DNA from: Pseudorhodoplanes sp049324435
Lineage (GTDB): Bacteria > Pseudomonadota > Alphaproteobacteria > Rhizobiales > Xanthobacteraceae
Reading direction: 5' to 3'
Assembly: GCA_049324435.1 (NCBI GenBank)
Contig: JBMOOQ010000001.1
Location: forward strand, 51,097-115,096
Length of the DNA: 64,000 nucleotides
Translations under genes and position numbers: made by a program
The notes under the pieces: generated by a model
The model's database searches: none
The model's input: the letters and a program-made list of their open reading frames with translations, nothing else
Told to the model about the DNA's origin: nothing
Shown here: piece by piece, positions 1 through 8,857 of the stretch
Layout: every line of letters begins with the position of its first letter
Position numbering within the stretch: position 1 is the first letter of the stretch

Positions 1-387
1 ACGGGCCTGTCCGGCTACGAGCTCAAGCGCGTCATGCGCACCGGCACGGTCGCGAGCGTCGACAATCGAAACTGGGAGCTCGGCAATCATGCCGCGGTGA
101 TTCACCGGCTGTCGCTGTCGCGCGCGGTTGGCCTCGACATGGAATCGGCGGCGATCGCCGCCAACGGCTTCCGGTTCCGGGTGCCTTACGGAACGCTGCT
201 CTGCGTGTCCGACAAGCCGCTGCATGGCGAGATCAAGCTTGCGGGCATGGCCGCGGAATTTTACCGGCAGCGCGTCAGTCAGCATCTCGACATCGGACTG
301 CGCGCGATCGAGAAGCTGAAATCGCAGGACTGGGAGCGGCTGCATTCGCGCAAGCTGCGCAGCTTCGCCGAGGTCGCCTTCCAGTAA
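1..387 (+). CDS. amn: AMP nucleosidase, C-terminal part (5' end outside window)
   Basis: The reading frame is open from base 1 and ends at a TAA, giving the last 128 residues. AMP nucleosidase hydrolyses AMP to adenine and ribose 5-phosphate in purine salvage. The stretch with DNRNWEL, then LDMESAAIAANGFRFRVPYG, then LLCVSDKPLHGEIK matches the C-terminal nucleoside-phosphorylase-like catalytic domain of the Amn family; the DMES segment is the usual ribose/base-binding part. The N-terminal domain lies outside the window. It converges on an AraC gene, with stop codons only 9 bases apart and no room for a classical terminator. Confidence 0.9.
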   Translation, partial: TGLSGYELKRVMRTGTVASVDNRNWELGNHAAVIHRLSLSRAVGLDMESAAIAANGFRFRVPYGTLLCVSDKPLHGEIKLAGMAAEFYRQRVSQHLDIGLRAIEKLKSQDWERLHSRKLRSFAEVAFQ

Positions 388-396
388 GACAAGCGC

Positions 397-1407
397 TCAA
401 CTTGTGCATCGGCTGCGCCGCAGGGTCTCTGACGGCGTCTCACCGTAACGCGTGTAATAGAGCGCCGCCGCGCGTCCGAGATGAGTCAGCCCTGCCGCGA
501 GCGCGAGCGTGCCGACGCCCGCGCCCTCCGGCGGCGATTCCAGAAGCTTTCGCCAATAAGCGAGTCGCGCTTCGCGGATTGCCTCGGTCACCGTACTGTT
601 CCGAAACCTTTTGAAGCCGTCCTGCAGCGCGCGCAGGCTGACGCCGGCAATCGTGGCCAGTTCGACAACGCTGACCTCGCGATCAGGATGCGCGCGCAGG
701 AATTCCTCGACACGCTTCACATGCGCCGGCGCAGGAGCGCAGACCGGTGCGTTGAGCAAGCCGCTCCGGTCATGCACAAGCCCGGTGAGCAACAGACCGA
801 CTAGCCCGTTCCGAAGCTCACGCTGCACCAGACGGCCCGTCCCCGCCGGGAGCGAGACCGACTGGTTCGCGGCATCTTGCATCAGCGTCGCGTGCGCGCG
901 GATGGCCTGACCCGCCGCGCCAGAAAGCGGGACCCTGGCATCGAATTCGATGTGGCCGACATGCCGCTCGAGCAGCGCCGACAGATGCCCCTCCATCACC
1001 GAGCGGTCAATCAACACTATCAGCTTGGTGCAACCGCGGTGCCACGTCATCAGCGTTGGTAGCGTTGGCGACAGGAGAGACGCCGTGTCCGGCGACGCGG
1101 CGACATGCACGCTGCCGCAAGTTACGTCGGCCGAGCCGTCGAGCGGAATTTGCAAAAGGAAGAAGCGGTCCAGCTTACCGGGATCGATCTCGACCTCGGC
1201 GCCATAGGCCACATAGTTGACCGAGAAGCCATCGAAGCGGGCTGTATTGTGAATGGCATGGAAATCCGGCGCACCTCGCTGGATGGGGGTCAGGCGATGC
1301 GGACAGAAGATGCGGGCGACAGCATCCTGGGCCTCGCCGGGATCCAGGGTGTCGACCGCATTGAAAGAAGCCAGCGGCGGTGCGCTGGTTGCGCGCATTT
1401 GCATCAT
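397..1407 (-). CDS. AraC family transcriptional regulator
   Basis: This 336-residue protein has an N-terminal AraC-type ligand-sensing region (about residues 40-200, resembling the AraC-binding-like domain of PF14525) and a C-terminal two-helix-turn-helix DNA-binding domain (about 225-330; VVELATIAGVSLRALQDGF is the first HTH). It is divergent from a StyA-like monooxygenase and cupin gene across about 200 bp, so it probably controls that pair. Two tandem ATG codons (1407 and 1404) make the exact start uncertain by one residue. The inducer cannot be read from sequence. Confidence 0.85.
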   Translation of the reverse strand: MMQMRATSAPPLASFNAVDTLDPGEAQDAVARIFCPHRLTPIQRGAPDFHAIHNTARFDGFSVNYVAYGAEVEIDPGKLDRFFLLQIPLDGSADVTCGSVHVAASPDTASLLSPTLPTLMTWHRGCTKLIVLIDRSVMEGHLSALLERHVGHIEFDARVPLSGAAGQAIRAHATLMQDAANQSVSLPAGTGRLVQRELRNGLVGLLLTGLVHDRSGLLNAPVCAPAPAHVKRVEEFLRAHPDREVSVVELATIAGVSLRALQDGFKRFRNSTVTEAIREARLAYWRKLLESPPEGAGVGTLALAAGLTHLGRAAALYYTRYGETPSETLRRSRCTS

Positions 1408-1605
1408 GCTGCGCTCCCGAATAGTCCCTCATCATATATTGTCCGGCCGGAACCTCCCGAGCCAGCACAATCTCTGCGCAGACCGCAACTCCACCGCCAA
1501 AATTCAGCGCGCGACGGATAAGGGCTGCGCACAGCGGATGGCCAAGCTCGGGCCGCGATTTTCAGATTGTCACCGCAAATCCGAGTACGTTGCGGAGGTG
1601 ACACG
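1408..1605. promoter_or_regulatory. divergent promoter region, AraC regulator / monooxygenase
   Basis: About 198 bases separate the starts of the divergent AraC gene and the monooxygenase gene, so both promoters and any AraC binding site should lie here. I could not identify a convincing pair of -35/-10 boxes or direct repeats by eye. A GGAGGTG ribosome-binding site sits at 1594-1600, just before the ATG at 1606. Confidence 0.5.
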
Positions 1606-2814
1606 ATGCGCCATATCACCATCGTCGGCGGCGGCCAGGCCGGATTGCCGCTTGCGATCGGCCTGCTGAAGGCGGGTTACAAGGTCCGGCTCGTACAAAA
1701 TCGCAGCGCAGCCGATCTCGCAACCGGGAAAGTGCTGTCGAGCCAATGCGTGTTCGGTACGGCGCGCGCGGAGGAGCGCAATCTCGGTCTCGACCTTTGG
1801 GACCAAGACGCACCCTCCATTACCGGGATGCGGATCGCGGTAGCCGCGCCCGACGGTTCGGGTAACAAGGCATTCGGTTTCGTCGGCAACCTTGCTGCGC
1901 CTGCACAATCCGTCGACCAGCGCGTGAAATTCCCGCGTTTCATGGATGTATTCACGACGCTTGGCGGCAATCTCGAAATTGCCGAAGCCGGCATCCTGGA
2001 ACTCGAACGATATGCGAAGGAAAGCGACCTCGTGATTGTCGCGTCCGGAAAGGGAGCGGTATCCCAATTGTTCGAGCGCGACGCCGCGCGCTCGCCCTAC
2101 GACAAGCCGATGCGTGCGCTCTCGCTTGTATATGCCAAGGGCACAATGCCCTACGACCAGACCTGCGTGACCGCGACGCTCATTCCGGGGGCCGGCGAGC
2201 TGTTCATGATCCCCGCGCTGACCACCTCGGGACCCTGTGAGATATTGTTCTTCGAGGCCGGGCCCGGCGGCCCGCTCGACGTGTTCGATCCGGCGATGGA
2301 CGCGGACATGCAGCTCGCCAGGATCAAGGCACTCATCAGGCAATTCGTGTCTTGGGAATATGACCGCATCGCAGATGCAGAGCCAACCGATGTCAATGCG
2401 GGCCTAATCGGCCGCTTCGCGCCGACGGTTCGCAAGGGTGTAGGAACCCTGCCCTCGGGCAAGCCGGTGCTCGGTCTTGCCGACGCGGTTGTGCTCAACG
2501 ATCCCATCGTCGGTCAGGGCTCAAACAACGCCGTGAAGGCCGCCACCATCTATCTCGAAGCCATCGTTCGGCGTGGCGCTTCGGCCTTCGACCCAGCCTG
2601 GATGGCAGCGACGTTCGAGGCGGCGTTCCGGCGCGTCGAAGCGTCGACCAACTGGAGCAACATGATCCTGATGCCGCCGCCGCCCCACGTGGTCGACCTG
2701 CTGGCGCGCGCATCCGGCAAGCAACCGCTTGCCGACGCGATCGCACAGGGCTTTGATGAGCCCGCCACCATCGTTCCGCTCTTTGCCGATCCCGCGCTTG
2801 CGGCAGCTGCATAA
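1606..2814 (+). CDS. StyA-like FAD-dependent monooxygenase
   Basis: This 402-residue flavoprotein opens with a Rossmann FAD-binding motif (ITIVGGGQAG, residues 4-13). Along its length it resembles the styrene monooxygenase oxygenase component (StyA) family, including the late segment PVLGLADAVVLNDPIVGQGSN that contacts FAD. Such enzymes epoxidise or hydroxylate aromatics using reduced FAD from a separate reductase (StyB type); no reductase gene is adjacent. The ATG at 1606 is preferred over a TTG 39 bases upstream because GGAGGTG lies 5 bases before it. The gene is followed after 24 bases by a cupin gene and is divergent from an AraC regulator. The substrate is unknown. Confidence 0.8.
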   Translation: MRHITIVGGGQAGLPLAIGLLKAGYKVRLVQNRSAADLATGKVLSSQCVFGTARAEERNLGLDLWDQDAPSITGMRIAVAAPDGSGNKAFGFVGNLAAPAQSVDQRVKFPRFMDVFTTLGGNLEIAEAGILELERYAKESDLVIVASGKGAVSQLFERDAARSPYDKPMRALSLVYAKGTMPYDQTCVTATLIPGAGELFMIPALTTSGPCEILFFEAGPGGPLDVFDPAMDADMQLARIKALIRQFVSWEYDRIADAEPTDVNAGLIGRFAPTVRKGVGTLPSGKPVLGLADAVVLNDPIVGQGSNNAVKAATIYLEAIVRRGASAFDPAWMAATFEAAFRRVEASTNWSNMILMPPPPHVVDLLARASGKQPLADAIAQGFDEPATIVPLFADPALAAAA

Positions 2815-2838
2815 CGTCATTCATAGGAGGAGATCAGC

Positions 2839-3300
2839 ATGTCAGACATCAAGCTCGCACCGGGCATTACTCCGGCCGGCAAGAGTTCGACGCCGACGGT
2901 GTGGAATATTCTCGGCCATACCTATTATGAGAAGGCGAATTGCGGAACGTCATTTTCGTTCGAAACCTTCGATCCTCCCGGCACCTTCGTGCCGCCGCAC
3001 ATCCATCCGACTCAGGACGAATTCATCTACATGCTGGAAGGCACCTTCGATCTGTACCTGGATGGCCAGTGGGTGAAGGCTTCCGCAGGCGACCTCGTGC
3101 GAATGCCAATGGGGCTGCCACATGGCTATTACAACAGGACCGACAAGGCGACCCGAGCGCTGTTCTGGGTGTCGCCGTCCCGCAAGCTGAAGGAATTGTT
3201 CGACCAGTTGCACAATCTGACCGACCCGGAAGAAGTCGTACGCCGCTCTGCCGCGCATGAGGTCGACTTCTTGCCGCCCGGCAGCGTACCCGGCGCCTGA
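2839..3300 (+). CDS. cupin domain protein
   Basis: This 153-residue protein holds one cupin_2 barrel. The first cupin motif is PPHIHPTQDEFIYMLEGTFDLY (His-x-His ... Glu, residues about 53-75) and the second includes GLPHGYYN (about 94-101), so the usual metal ligands are present. It starts 24 bases after the StyA-like gene with a strong AGGAGGAG site and is presumably co-transcribed with it. It could be a small dioxygenase or isomerase acting on the monooxygenase product, or a ligand-binding accessory; sequence alone does not decide. Confidence 0.8.
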   Translation: MSDIKLAPGITPAGKSSTPTVWNILGHTYYEKANCGTSFSFETFDPPGTFVPPHIHPTQDEFIYMLEGTFDLYLDGQWVKASAGDLVRMPMGLPHGYYNRTDKATRALFWVSPSRKLKELFDQLHNLTDPEEVVRRSAAHEVDFLPPGSVPGA

Positions 3301-3320
3301 ACTCTAAGTTTCATGCAAAA

Positions 3321-3350
3321 AAGAAAGCCCGGTCATCGCCGAGCTTTCTT
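3321..3350. terminator. bidirectional terminator hairpin
   Basis: A perfect 8-bp stem AAGAAAGC (3321-3328) pairs with GCTTTCTT (3343-3350) around a 14-base loop. It lies between the convergent cupin and DUF992 genes. A run of A residues on the left side gives a U tract for the minus-strand transcript, and the TTTCTT side serves the plus strand. Confidence 0.65.
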
Positions 3351-3373
3351 GTGTCCGCAGGCCGGTTTTCCGG

Positions 3374-3844
3374 TCAACGCAAAGTCATGCTGGCGACGCC
3401 AAGCGCAAGATTGACGCCGACTTGCCCCTGCAACGACAGCGGTTGCAGCGAGATCGTTCGGTTGGAGCCGCCGACCAGCACATTGGCTCCGCCGCCGACG
3501 CCGAGCGACGCATCGCCGCTTGCGCCGACATAAGTGCCGGCCAAGGTACGCGGCGGCAGCTTCGAGGTGCTGGCAAACACCCCCCAGATCATCCGGCCGC
3601 CGCCCGTCACACCGAGGTCGAGGCCGAGCCGGCCGATATGACCGGTGTAATATTCAGGCCGGCCGCCCCCGCTCGGGTTAAACGTGCAACGAATCTGTTG
3701 CCGCGAACCGATAATCAGGCCGACAGTGGGCGCAAGGGTGCACGAGAGGCCGCCGGCGCGGACCCGGCTCTGGGCCTCGGCGGAGGTCGCAGCGAAAGAC
3801 AGCGACACAACTGCGGCGATTGCGGTAACGATGGAAAGGCGCAT
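3374..3844 (-). CDS. secreted DUF992 family protein
   Basis: This 156-residue protein starts with a clear signal peptide (MRLSIVTAIAAVVSLSFAAT, cleavage probably after AEA near residue 23). The mature part has the DUF992 pattern: a Cys in GGLSCTLAP, a second in QQIRCTF, YYTGHIGRLGLDLG, and a glycine-rich C-terminal half ending in SLQGQVGVNLALGVASM. The ATG at 3844 was chosen because the signal peptide begins there; the frame is open 48 codons further upstream without signal-like sequence. DUF992 proteins are periplasmic or outer-surface proteins of unknown function common in Hyphomicrobiales. Confidence 0.8.
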   Translation of the reverse strand: MRLSIVTAIAAVVSLSFAATSAEAQSRVRAGGLSCTLAPTVGLIIGSRQQIRCTFNPSGGGRPEYYTGHIGRLGLDLGVTGGGRMIWGVFASTSKLPPRTLAGTYVGASGDASLGVGGGANVLVGGSNRTISLQPLSLQGQVGVNLALGVASMTLR

Positions 3845-3965
3845 GAAAACCCCCGGGCTCAAATTCGATATGATTGCCTTAAGCCATGTTCGTGGCTGCC
3901 ACACAATACGGTTTTGTACTAAAGCGTGCCGGTAGCATGATCGGGCCTGGCCCGAGGGAGCGCAA

Positions 3966-4805
3966 ATGCCGTCAAAACTGGGGCGCATCTATACCGGCAT
4001 CGGCGGCTGGACCTATGCGCCCTGGCGCGGCGAATTCTATCCAAAAGGGCTGCCGCACACCCAGGAGCTGCGTTACGCCGCAACCCATGTGACCTCGATC
4101 GAGATCAACGGAACTTTCTATCGCACGCAAAGTCCGGCGAGTTACCGCAAATGGGCGTCCGAGGTTCCCGACGGCTTTGTTTTTTCGCTCAAAGGACCGC
4201 GCTTTGCAGTCAATCGCAGCGTGCTCGCCGAGGCCGGAGACTCAATCAAGCGCTTCCTCAATTCCGGTGTCACCGAACTCGGCGATCGCCTGGGCCCGCT
4301 GCTCTGGCAGTTCGCGCCCACCAAGAAATACGACGAGACGGATTTCGGCCGGTTCCTTGAATTGCTGCCCGACAGCTTTGACGGCCATAGGCTGCGCCAT
4401 GTGGTTGAAGTGCGACATGACAGCTTCCGCGTGCCGGCCTTCGTGCAGTTGTTGCGACGCTTCGGAATAGCGGTCTGCTTTGCGGACCACGCGACCTACC
4501 CGGCAATCCCCGACGTGACCGCCGATTTTGTCTATGCCCGCCTGCAAAAGGGCAAAGACACGATCAAGACCGGCTATCCGCCGAAGGCGCTCGATGCCTG
4601 GGCAACCCGCGTGAAGCAATGGGCCGGCGGCGGCGCACCGGAGGATTTGCCGGTGGTCGATCCGGCAGCCAGACTGAAAAAGCAGCCCCGCGACGTCTTT
4701 GTCTACTTCATCCATGAAGGGAAAATCCGGGCGCCCGCTGCGGCAATGGCGCTGATCGAACGGCTGGGCCCGGGAGTTGATCGAAAGGCCGCCGAGCGGC
4801 GATAG
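3966..4805 (+). CDS. DUF72 (YecE-like) family protein
   Basis: This 279-residue protein matches the DUF72/YecE TIM-barrel-like family: IGGWTYAPWRGEFYP (residues 13-27), a HVTSIEINGTFYRTQ segment (about 42-56), VFSLKGPRF and a VYARLQKGK segment near residue 190. The biochemical role of the family is unknown. It is followed by a gene for a membrane cyclic-nucleotide-binding protein whose ATG lies 41 bases downstream, so the two may be co-transcribed. Confidence 0.82.
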   Translation: MPSKLGRIYTGIGGWTYAPWRGEFYPKGLPHTQELRYAATHVTSIEINGTFYRTQSPASYRKWASEVPDGFVFSLKGPRFAVNRSVLAEAGDSIKRFLNSGVTELGDRLGPLLWQFAPTKKYDETDFGRFLELLPDSFDGHRLRHVVEVRHDSFRVPAFVQLLRRFGIAVCFADHATYPAIPDVTADFVYARLQKGKDTIKTGYPPKALDAWATRVKQWAGGGAPEDLPVVDPAARLKKQPRDVFVYFIHEGKIRAPAAAMALIERLGPGVDRKAAERR

Positions 4806-4846
4806 TGCGCCTTGAGCCGGCCGACGCAGCCGGCCGGGAGCACGCT

Positions 4847-5512
4847 ATGGAAATTCCGCTGATTGCCCAGGCCGCGGCGACCGCAGGCATCGTCCTGACC
4901 GTGGTCCAGTACTGGATGAAGACCATGATCCCGCTCAGGATCGTGGGCATCGTCACCAACGTGCTGTTTCTGATCTATGCCGGGATTGCCGGCATCTGGC
5001 CCACGATCGTACTCAACTGCATCGTGCTGCCGCTCAATCTTTACCGCGTCCACGAAATGCGTCAGCTGATCCGGCGCACCCAGCGCGCCGCGCGCTCCGA
5101 CCTCGACATGACATGGCTGCAGCCGTTCATGACCCGCCGAAAGACCAAAAAGGGTCAGGTCATCTTTCGCAAGGGCGACATCGCGGAAGCCATGTATCTG
5201 GTCGTCGCCGGACGCTTCCAGTTGCAGGAAATCGGCATCACGCTGGAGGCTGGAGCCGTGGTGGGCGAACTCGGGCTGCTGTCGCCCGACGGCGTGCGGA
5301 CCGCAACCCTGATTTCGATCGATGACGGCGAAGTGCTGTCACTCGCCTACGAGAAGTTCGAGGAATTGTATTATCAGAATCCGGAATTTGGCCTCGGCTT
5401 CCTGAAACTGACCAGCAAGCGGCTGTTCGAGAATATTGCGCGCCTCGAAGCCGAACTCGCGACGCGCCCGCCCCGCATCGTGCCGCAGCCCTCGCCGATG
5501 ACAAAGCACTGA
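4847..5512 (+). CDS. membrane-anchored cyclic-nucleotide-binding domain protein (copy 1)
   Basis: This 221-residue protein has an N-terminal membrane region (about residues 5-70, two to three helices including MIPLRIVGIVTNVLFLIYAG), a basic linker and a C-terminal cyclic-nucleotide-binding (CRP-like) domain (about 95-200). The phosphate-binding cassette reads GELGLLSPDGVRTATL and keeps the Glu and Arg that hold a cyclic nucleotide in the family. There is no HTH after the CNBD, so it is not a CRP-type transcription factor. The ATG at 4847 was chosen because GGGAG lies 6 bases before it. A paralogue follows at 5935. Confidence 0.8.
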   Translation: MEIPLIAQAAATAGIVLTVVQYWMKTMIPLRIVGIVTNVLFLIYAGIAGIWPTIVLNCIVLPLNLYRVHEMRQLIRRTQRAARSDLDMTWLQPFMTRRKTKKGQVIFRKGDIAEAMYLVVAGRFQLQEIGITLEAGAVVGELGLLSPDGVRTATLISIDDGEVLSLAYEKFEELYYQNPEFGLGFLKLTSKRLFENIARLEAELATRPPRIVPQPSPMTKH

Positions 5513-5934
5513 AAGTGCAGATAAGGAAAAAGCCACGAAATGAAGCAGATGCGCTTACATCCGGCGTCACCAGCAACATTCGTGGCCTCGTACGATGGAG
5601 CTTTCGCATCAACATCGCTTGGCCAAGATATGGGAGCCCGCCGGCGCGACCGCAAGGGGCTGCCGGCCTTTTGTCGGTTGCCAGCCGCGCAGGTTCACGT
5701 GGCTGAATCGGTCACGAGCCACAGCAGCGCGAACCGGTCATGCCCGCGCTGCAGGATGCAAGGTCCATTCGAGGGCCTGAACGGGCCAGGGCTGAGAATG
5801 AGGCGCTGCGGGCGGGTCCGAACCGGGCGAAGTCCGACAGGGAAAATAACGAGCGCTGGCGCTTCGCAAATTGCCGTTGAACGCCGCTGCGAACGCGGTC
5901 AGTCTTCGCACGCAACATATGCTGGGGGGTCGCA
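5513..5934. other. 422-bp gap between the two CNBD paralogues
   Basis: No reading frame here has convincing codon periodicity, a ribosome-binding site and a recognisable product on either strand. The region probably carries the promoter of the second CNBD gene. I see no clear tRNA, repeat or terminator apart from short imperfect inverted repeats. Confidence 0.4.
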
Positions 5935-6627
5935 ATGGGTTTTGCCGATATCTTGGAGCATTTCGGAGGTCTCCAGCCAACCGAATGGCTCGGCTACATC
6001 GCCGCCGCCTTTATCTTTGCCACCTTCTCGATGAAGACGATGGTGCCGTTGCGCATCGTTGCGATTGTCAGCAACGTCCTTTTCATACTCTACGGATACC
6101 TCCATCCGGCCTACCCGGTCCTGGTCCTGCATATCGCATTACTGCCGCTCAACATCCTCCGGCTCCAGCAAATGCTCTCGCTTGTCCACGAAGCAAAAGC
6201 GGCGCAGGACGACGACCTCGATATGAACTGGATCAAGCCCTTCACCAGGACACGCGAAATGACGCCCGGCGAGGTGCTGTTCCGAAAGGGCGATCCTGCC
6301 AACGAGATTATCTTCATTATGTCCGGCAGCGTGCGCATTCCTGAACTTGGAATCCAGGTTCCGTCCGGCGATGTAATTGGCGAACTCGGCATGCTGTCGC
6401 CCGACAAGGTCCGCACACAATCTGCGGTCTGTGTCGATGGCGGGCAGTTGCTGGTCATCACCTACGATCAGGTGCGGCAGCTGTTTTTCCAGAATCCGAA
6501 GTTCGGATACTATTTCATGCAGCTGAGCGCACGGCGGCTGTTCGAGAACATGAAGCGCATGCAGGCCGAAATCGAGAGGCTACGGAAAATCCAGCGCGCA
6601 GATGAACTTTACCCCGCAGAGCCGTGA
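5935..6627 (+). CDS. membrane-anchored cyclic-nucleotide-binding domain protein (copy 2)
   Basis: This 230-residue protein has the architecture of the protein at 4847-5512: an N-terminal membrane part (about residues 18-75, with FSMKTMVPLRIVAIVSNVLF), a linker with DDLDMNWIKPFTRTREMTPG, a CNBD (about 100-200) and a short charged coiled end. The cassette is GELGMLSPDKVRTQS; Glu and Arg are kept, but the usual TAT after Arg is TQS. Alignable segments include LDM-W-(Q/K)PF, LLPLN and FGYYF/FGLGF, so the two genes are ancient tandem duplicates. Its stop abuts the stop of the convergent MFS gene with no spacer. Confidence 0.8.
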   Translation: MGFADILEHFGGLQPTEWLGYIAAAFIFATFSMKTMVPLRIVAIVSNVLFILYGYLHPAYPVLVLHIALLPLNILRLQQMLSLVHEAKAAQDDDLDMNWIKPFTRTREMTPGEVLFRKGDPANEIIFIMSGSVRIPELGIQVPSGDVIGELGMLSPDKVRTQSAVCVDGGQLLVITYDQVRQLFFQNPKFGYYFMQLSARRLFENMKRMQAEIERLRKIQRADELYPAEP

Positions 6628-7860
6628 CTATTCCGCCGGCACCGCTTGCGGTTTGCGCGTCTCGGCTCCCGAAACCATAACCGCCAGACCAAGCGTCGCC
6701 AGGAAGAACATCAGGCAGATGATGGCGGTAAACAAAAGCACGAGGTCGAAACCGCCGCGCTGATGCAGGAAGGCGATCGCCGCGACCGCGACACCCGCCG
6801 TGATGAAAACCAGAAAATAGCGCACCGCATACACACGGCCGCGCCAGGCGTCTGCTGTGTAACGCGCCAGCACGATGTCGTTCACCGTCACCTGCCCGTA
6901 GACACCGGCCATGGCGAGTGCGAGCGCTACAAGGAGCATCGGCCCAGTGGCCACCACCGACCAGGCGGCGCCCACGAACAGGATTAGCGTCACGATCACA
7001 AAGAGAATATGCGGCGCAATCCATTCCACGAGGCGCCCGACCGCGAGCTGCGCGATGCCGCCGACCACAAACACCGCTGTCGCAATGCCGCCGACCGCGA
7101 CCAGCGAAATTTCCTGCCCCGCGCGTTCGTCGATCACCTTCGGCAGCGCCACGGTGATGACGTTGAAGGCAAGTCCGGCGCCGAGCGCAATGATGACGAA
7201 CAATCCGAACACGACGAAGGTCGCGGTGCGGCCGAGCCGGACATCGGGATTGGTCTTGCGCGCGCTCCTTCCGGTGATGTCCTCTTTCTCCATCCAGAGA
7301 TAGACAAGCCCGGTCACGATACACACCGCACCGGGAATAAAGAAGGCCATACGCCAGCCGAGATAGCTCGCAATCAGCGCGGTGATCCCGGCCGCAAGCG
7401 CTACCCCCATATTTCCGCAAACGCCATTGAAGGCGAGCGTGCGCCCGCGCGCCTTCGAGGCTTCGATCAGCATCGACATGCCCACGGGGTGATAGATCGC
7501 CGCGAACATGCCGAGCGCGCCGAGCGCGATCGCAAGCGTAACGAGATTTGGCGCAAGGCCCGCCGCGAACAGCGATGCGCCGCAGCCGAACCAGAACACC
7601 GCCATCATGTTGCGGCGGCTCCAGTGATCGCCGAGCCACCCCGCCGGCAGCGAGAACACCCCAAACGAGATGAAGGCGGCGGTCGAGAGCGCAATCAGCT
7701 CGCCATAGGTCCGCGCATAGACCGCCTCAAGCCCGATCACCACGGTCGGGTAGATCAGCAGCACGTAGTGATCCATCGCGTGCGCCCAGTTGAGAAACCC
7801 GATGGATTTGCGGGTGTCCCGGCTGAGGGGCGGGAGAGCGGCGGTTGTCGCGTCGGCCAT
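6628..7860 (-). CDS. MFS transporter
   Basis: This 410-residue protein has about 12 predicted membrane helices. The loop after helix 2 reads GDHWSRRNMM, the usual MFS motif A position. LNWAHAMDHYVLLIYPTVV near the N terminus resembles the fosmidomycin-resistance-like branch of the superfamily. It would be an inner-membrane secondary transporter, more likely an exporter. It is divergent from a cupin-AraC regulator across about 117 bp, a layout typical of an efflux pump with its own sensor. The substrate is unknown. Confidence 0.82.
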   Translation of the reverse strand: MADATTAALPPLSRDTRKSIGFLNWAHAMDHYVLLIYPTVVIGLEAVYARTYGELIALSTAAFISFGVFSLPAGWLGDHWSRRNMMAVFWFGCGASLFAAGLAPNLVTLAIALGALGMFAAIYHPVGMSMLIEASKARGRTLAFNGVCGNMGVALAAGITALIASYLGWRMAFFIPGAVCIVTGLVYLWMEKEDITGRSARKTNPDVRLGRTATFVVFGLFVIIALGAGLAFNVITVALPKVIDERAGQEISLVAVGGIATAVFVVGGIAQLAVGRLVEWIAPHILFVIVTLILFVGAAWSVVATGPMLLVALALAMAGVYGQVTVNDIVLARYTADAWRGRVYAVRYFLVFITAGVAVAAIAFLHQRGGFDLVLLFTAIICLMFFLATLGLAVMVSGAETRKPQAVPAE

Positions 7861-7977
7861 GGGTCATCCGGCAAAAGGAATCTGCCACGTCATGATTATC
7901 CTTGCCCGATGGCGATGTTAGGTCGAATATCATCGCGATTGGGCCACGCCTGATCGGACCACCTCGGGAACCGCGCC

Positions 7978-8781
7978 GTGCCTGCCAATTTGCGCCCTGA
8001 ATATCGGAACAATCGCGACGACGCCCCCCGCCCGGTCGCGGCCATGGCTGCAAGCTTCGCCGACGGCGATCGCATCCCGCTTCACCTGCACAAGCGCGGC
8101 CAGCTCATCCACGCGATCCACGGCACCATGAAAGTTGAGACTGCCGAGGCCGCTTGGATCGTGCCGCCGGCGCTGGCGCTCTGGATGCCACCCGCCTATC
8201 CGCACGGCATGGTCATGCGTGGCGAGCTGGCCATGCGCACGATCTACATCGATCCGCAGGCGTGCCGCGAATTGCCGCAAAACCCGCTTCTGGTCGAGAT
8301 CGGCGGCCTGATGCGGGAACTGATCCTCGCCGCGCTTGAGGAGCCGCTCGATTATGATGAGTCCGGCCGCGGCGGCATGATCGCGAAACTGATCCTCGCC
8401 GAGCTTGCCCGCATGCAGGAACGGCAGATGCACGTGCCGATGCCCCGCGATCCACGGGCGACCCGCGTCGCACGCGCGCTGCTCGAACAGCCGGATGCGG
8501 ACGGCGATCTCGACGCCTGGGCGGAGCGTGCCGGCGCCAGCCGCCGAACGCTGGCGCGGCTGTTTCGCGCCGAAACCGGCTTCAGCTTCAATGAGTGGCG
8601 GTCGCGCCTGCGCGCCATCGATGGGCTGGCGCGCCTGTCCGCGGGCGAACCGGTCGGCACGGTTGCGTCTGCGGTGGGCTATGCGAGTGCGAGCGCTTTC
8701 TCTGCCATGGTCCGGCGCAACTTCGGTGAAGCGCCACGGCGCATGATCCGCCGCCAACAGCGCAAGGCATTGCAACCTTAG
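7978..8781 (+). CDS. cupin-type AraC family regulator
   Basis: This 267-residue regulator (GTG start; an alternative ATG is at 8044) has an N-terminal cupin sensor (about residues 25-100; HLHKRGQLIHAIHGTM and PPAYPHGMVMRG) and a C-terminal AraC HTH pair (about 170-260; DAWAERAGASRRTLARLFR and VASAVGYASASAFSAMVRRNFG). The arrangement with a divergent MFS gene resembles E. coli NimR/NimT, although the MFS here is of another branch. It probably regulates the divergent transporter. Confidence 0.82.
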   Translation: MPANLRPEYRNNRDDAPRPVAAMAASFADGDRIPLHLHKRGQLIHAIHGTMKVETAEAAWIVPPALALWMPPAYPHGMVMRGELAMRTIYIDPQACRELPQNPLLVEIGGLMRELILAALEEPLDYDESGRGGMIAKLILAELARMQERQMHVPMPRDPRATRVARALLEQPDADGDLDAWAERAGASRRTLARLFRAETGFSFNEWRSRLRAIDGLARLSAGEPVGTVASAVGYASASAFSAMVRRNFGEAPRRMIRRQQRKALQP

Positions 8782-8857
8782 ATTGCCGCGCGTAGTATGC
8801 TATCGGGCTGTGGCTGCGTATCCTGCCGGTCCGCGTCGGTATCGGGTTTTCGTCTCC

